Assembly (NCBI GenBank): GCA_944388635.1
Contig: CALXJN010000135.1
Coordinates: 1 to 6,971 of the forward strand
Reading direction: 5' to 3'
DNA length: 6,971 bases
Source of the DNA: an uncultured Clostridia bacterium
Lineage (GTDB): Bacteria; Bacillota; Clostridia; TANB77; CAG-508
A model generated the notes under the pieces. It ran no database searches, was not told the DNA's origin, and saw only the letters and a list, made by a program, of their open reading frames with translations. The position numbers and the translations under genes were made by a program. How positions within the stretch are numbered: position 1 is the stretch's first letter; each line of letters opens with the position of its first letter. Shown one piece after another: positions 5,343 through 6,971 of the stretch.

Positions 5343-6971
5343 ATGGCAAAAAAAATACTAATAACAGAAAAACCGTCAGTTGCAAGAGAATTTGCAAAGG
5401 TATTAGGAATAAACGGAGCAAATAAAAATGGATATTTAGAATCAGAAGAATGGATAATAACTTGGTGTGTAGGACACTTAGTTACAATGTCATATCCGGA
5501 AAAATATGACGAAAAGCTTAAATTTTGGAGACTTGATACTCTACCATTTCTTCCAAGAGAATATAAATATGAAGTGATACCGAGTGTAGAAAAACAATTT
5601 AATATAATAAAAGAACTTTTACTAAGAGACGATGTAGATACAATATATGTGTCTACTGACTCTGGAAGAGAAGGAGAATACATATATAGGTTAGTAGAAC
5701 AAGAAGTACGGAGTAAAAGGGAAAAATAGAAAAAGAGTATGGATAGACTCACAAACAGAGGAAGAAATAAAAAGAGGAATAAAAGAAGCAAAAGACTTGG
5801 AAGAATATAATAGTCTTTCTGATTCAGCATATCTAAGAGCAAAAGAGGACTATCTTATCGGAATTAATTTTTCAAGACTTTTATCAATAATATATGGCAG
5901 AAGAGTTGCAAAACAAATAAATGAAGAAAAAATATCAATATCAGTCGGAAGAGTTATGACATGTGTACTTGGAATGGTTGTATCAAGAGAAAGGGAAATA
6001 CGAAATTTCATAAAAACTCCATACTATAAAATAATTGGAGAATTCGGAGAAGAAAAAACTTTTAAGGCAGAATGGAAAGTAAATGAAAAATCAGTTATGT
6101 TTAATTCCCCAAAATTATATAATGAAAGTGGCTTTAAGAAAGAAGAAGAGGCAAAAGAATTCATAAAATCACTAGAAGGGAAAATAGCAAAAGTCGCAGA
6201 AATAAAGAAAAGCAAATCAAAAGAAAATCCACCACTTTTGTTTAATTTAGCAGAAATACAAAATGAATGTACAAAAAGGTTTAAAATAAAGCCAGACGAA
6301 ACATTAGCAATAATACAAGAATTATATGAGAAAAAGCTTGTAACATATCCAAGAACAGATGCAAGAGTACTTTCAACAGCAGTTGCAAAGGTCATAACTA
6401 AAAATTTAAATGGAATAGCAAAAGGATTTAAAGATGAGGAAGTACAAGGATACATAAAGCAAATGGCAGAAGAAAAATATTCGACAAATATTGTAAAATC
6501 AAAATATGTAAATGATAGTAAAATCACAGACCATTATGCAATAATTCCAACAGGAGAGGGATATGAAAACTATGAAAAGCTAAAAGATTTACAAAAACAA
6601 GTATATAAAATAATTGTAAAAAGATTTTTAGCAATATTCTATCCACCAGCAGAATTTAGTAAAGTATCAGTAACAGTAAATATAGATAATGAAGAATTTG
6701 GAACAAGTGGAAAAGTATGCTTAAAAAAAGGTTATTTAGAAATTTTAAAAGGTAAAAAAGATGAAGAGGAAGAAAACAACTTAGATATTTTAGCAGCTTT
6801 AAAAAAAGGACAAGAAATAACAGTTAAAAATTTTGAAACAAAAGCATCTGAAACTTCTCCACCTAGCAGATATAATTCAGGCTCAATGATTTTAGCAATG
6901 GAAAATGCAGGAAAATTAATTGAAGATGAAGAATTAAGAGAACAAATAAAAGGTGCAGGAATTGGAACAAG
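5343..6971 (+). CDS. topB: DNA topoisomerase III, 3' end outside the window, with an apparent +1 frameshift
   Basis: TopB is a type IA topoisomerase that passes single DNA strands and decatenates replication or recombination intermediates. Two frames join: ATG 5343 to V122 (5706-5708), then G123 from 5710, open to the window edge, about 542 residues in all. Without the shift, translation stops at TAG 5727-5729 after 128 residues. The Toprim domain is N-terminal: E9 in ITEKPS, GHL, and the acidic STDSGREGE (D106, E110, E112), which lies just before the break. After it come RVWIDSQTEEEI, YLIGINFSRLL, ISVGRVMTCVLG, the catalytic Tyr335 in VTYPRTDARVLS (Y328 in E. coli TopIII), TDHYAIIP and PPSRYNSGSMI. 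Roughly the last 100-200 residues are missing. Both halves are intact in motif and similar in codon use, so decay seems recent or absent; sequence error or ribosomal frameshifting are alternatives. Confidence 0.9.
5706..5715 (+). other. apparent +1 frameshift site GTA-CGG-AGT-A
   Basis: The zero frame reads GTA CGG AGT AAA AGG GAA AAA TAG. Skipping C5709 gives GTA GGA GTA AAA GGG AAA AAT AGA AAA AGA GTA, which runs into the conserved RVWIDSQ segment of topoisomerase III. Confidence 0.75.

Noticed and set aside
5309..5842. 177-residue open frame on the minus strand
   Set aside because: It is Leu/Phe/Ser-rich, lies opposite the purine-rich topB coding sequence, has no recognisable motif or ribosome site, and is explained as a shadow.
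6024..6527. 167-residue open frame on the minus strand
   Set aside because: It lies entirely opposite topB, which carries clear motifs including the catalytic YPRTD; the composition is that of a complement of AT-rich coding DNA.
1..6971. A novel defence, mobile or biosynthetic system
   Set aside because: All long reading frames belong to well-known housekeeping families; no transposase, toxin-antitoxin, CRISPR or phage gene is seen. The only unexplained signal is the shared CGG frameshift context.

Overview
The window is about 70% A+T. Every convincing gene lies on the + strand, and the sequence looks like housekeeping chromosome from a low-GC anaerobic Firmicute, most likely a member of the Clostridia. 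The evidence is the split ferredoxin-dependent 2-oxoacid oxidoreductase (PorA/PorB), the era-yqzL-recO order typical of Firmicutes, a YabE-like DUF348/G5/3D cell-wall protein, strong AGA and ATA codon preference, and purine-rich coding strands. I see no tRNA, rRNA, CRISPR array, insertion sequence or prophage.

Layout. (1) 1-1328: the 3' end of porA and complete porB, overlapping at TAATG and closed by a perfectly palindromic terminator. (2) 1376-3282: an extended -10 promoter, then era (start reassigned to 1419), the small gene yqzL (2400-2552, 50 aa), and recO, which overlaps the end of yqzL. This unit ends at a terminator whose loop is unusually GC-rich. (3) 3283-4478: a regulatory region with a WalR-like direct repeat and a consensus TTGACA-17-TATAAT promoter, driving a secreted or anchored YabE-like 3D-domain protein. 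(4) 4485-6971: two mutually exclusive hairpins, then an exodeoxyribonuclease III gene, then DNA topoisomerase III, which runs off the window.

The genes serve ferredoxin-linked pyruvate/2-oxoacid metabolism, ribosome maturation (Era), recombination and repair (RecO, ExoIII, TopIII) and cell-wall remodelling (3D protein).

The most unusual signal is in reading frames. The YabE-like gene and topB are each interrupted by one extra base, and the contexts are nearly identical: GTT-CGG-AGT-A at 3542-3551 and GTA-CGG-AGT-A at 5706-5715. In both cases, skipping the C of CGG gives Val-Gly-Val and restores the full family sequence. I found no in-frame CGG anywhere else in the genes of this window. This may be +1 frameshifting at a very rare or unassigned CGG codon, or a systematic sequence error; reads and other loci would decide. 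porA carries a third, different disruption (one A missing from an A-run near 36-39), which looks more like an ordinary homopolymer indel.
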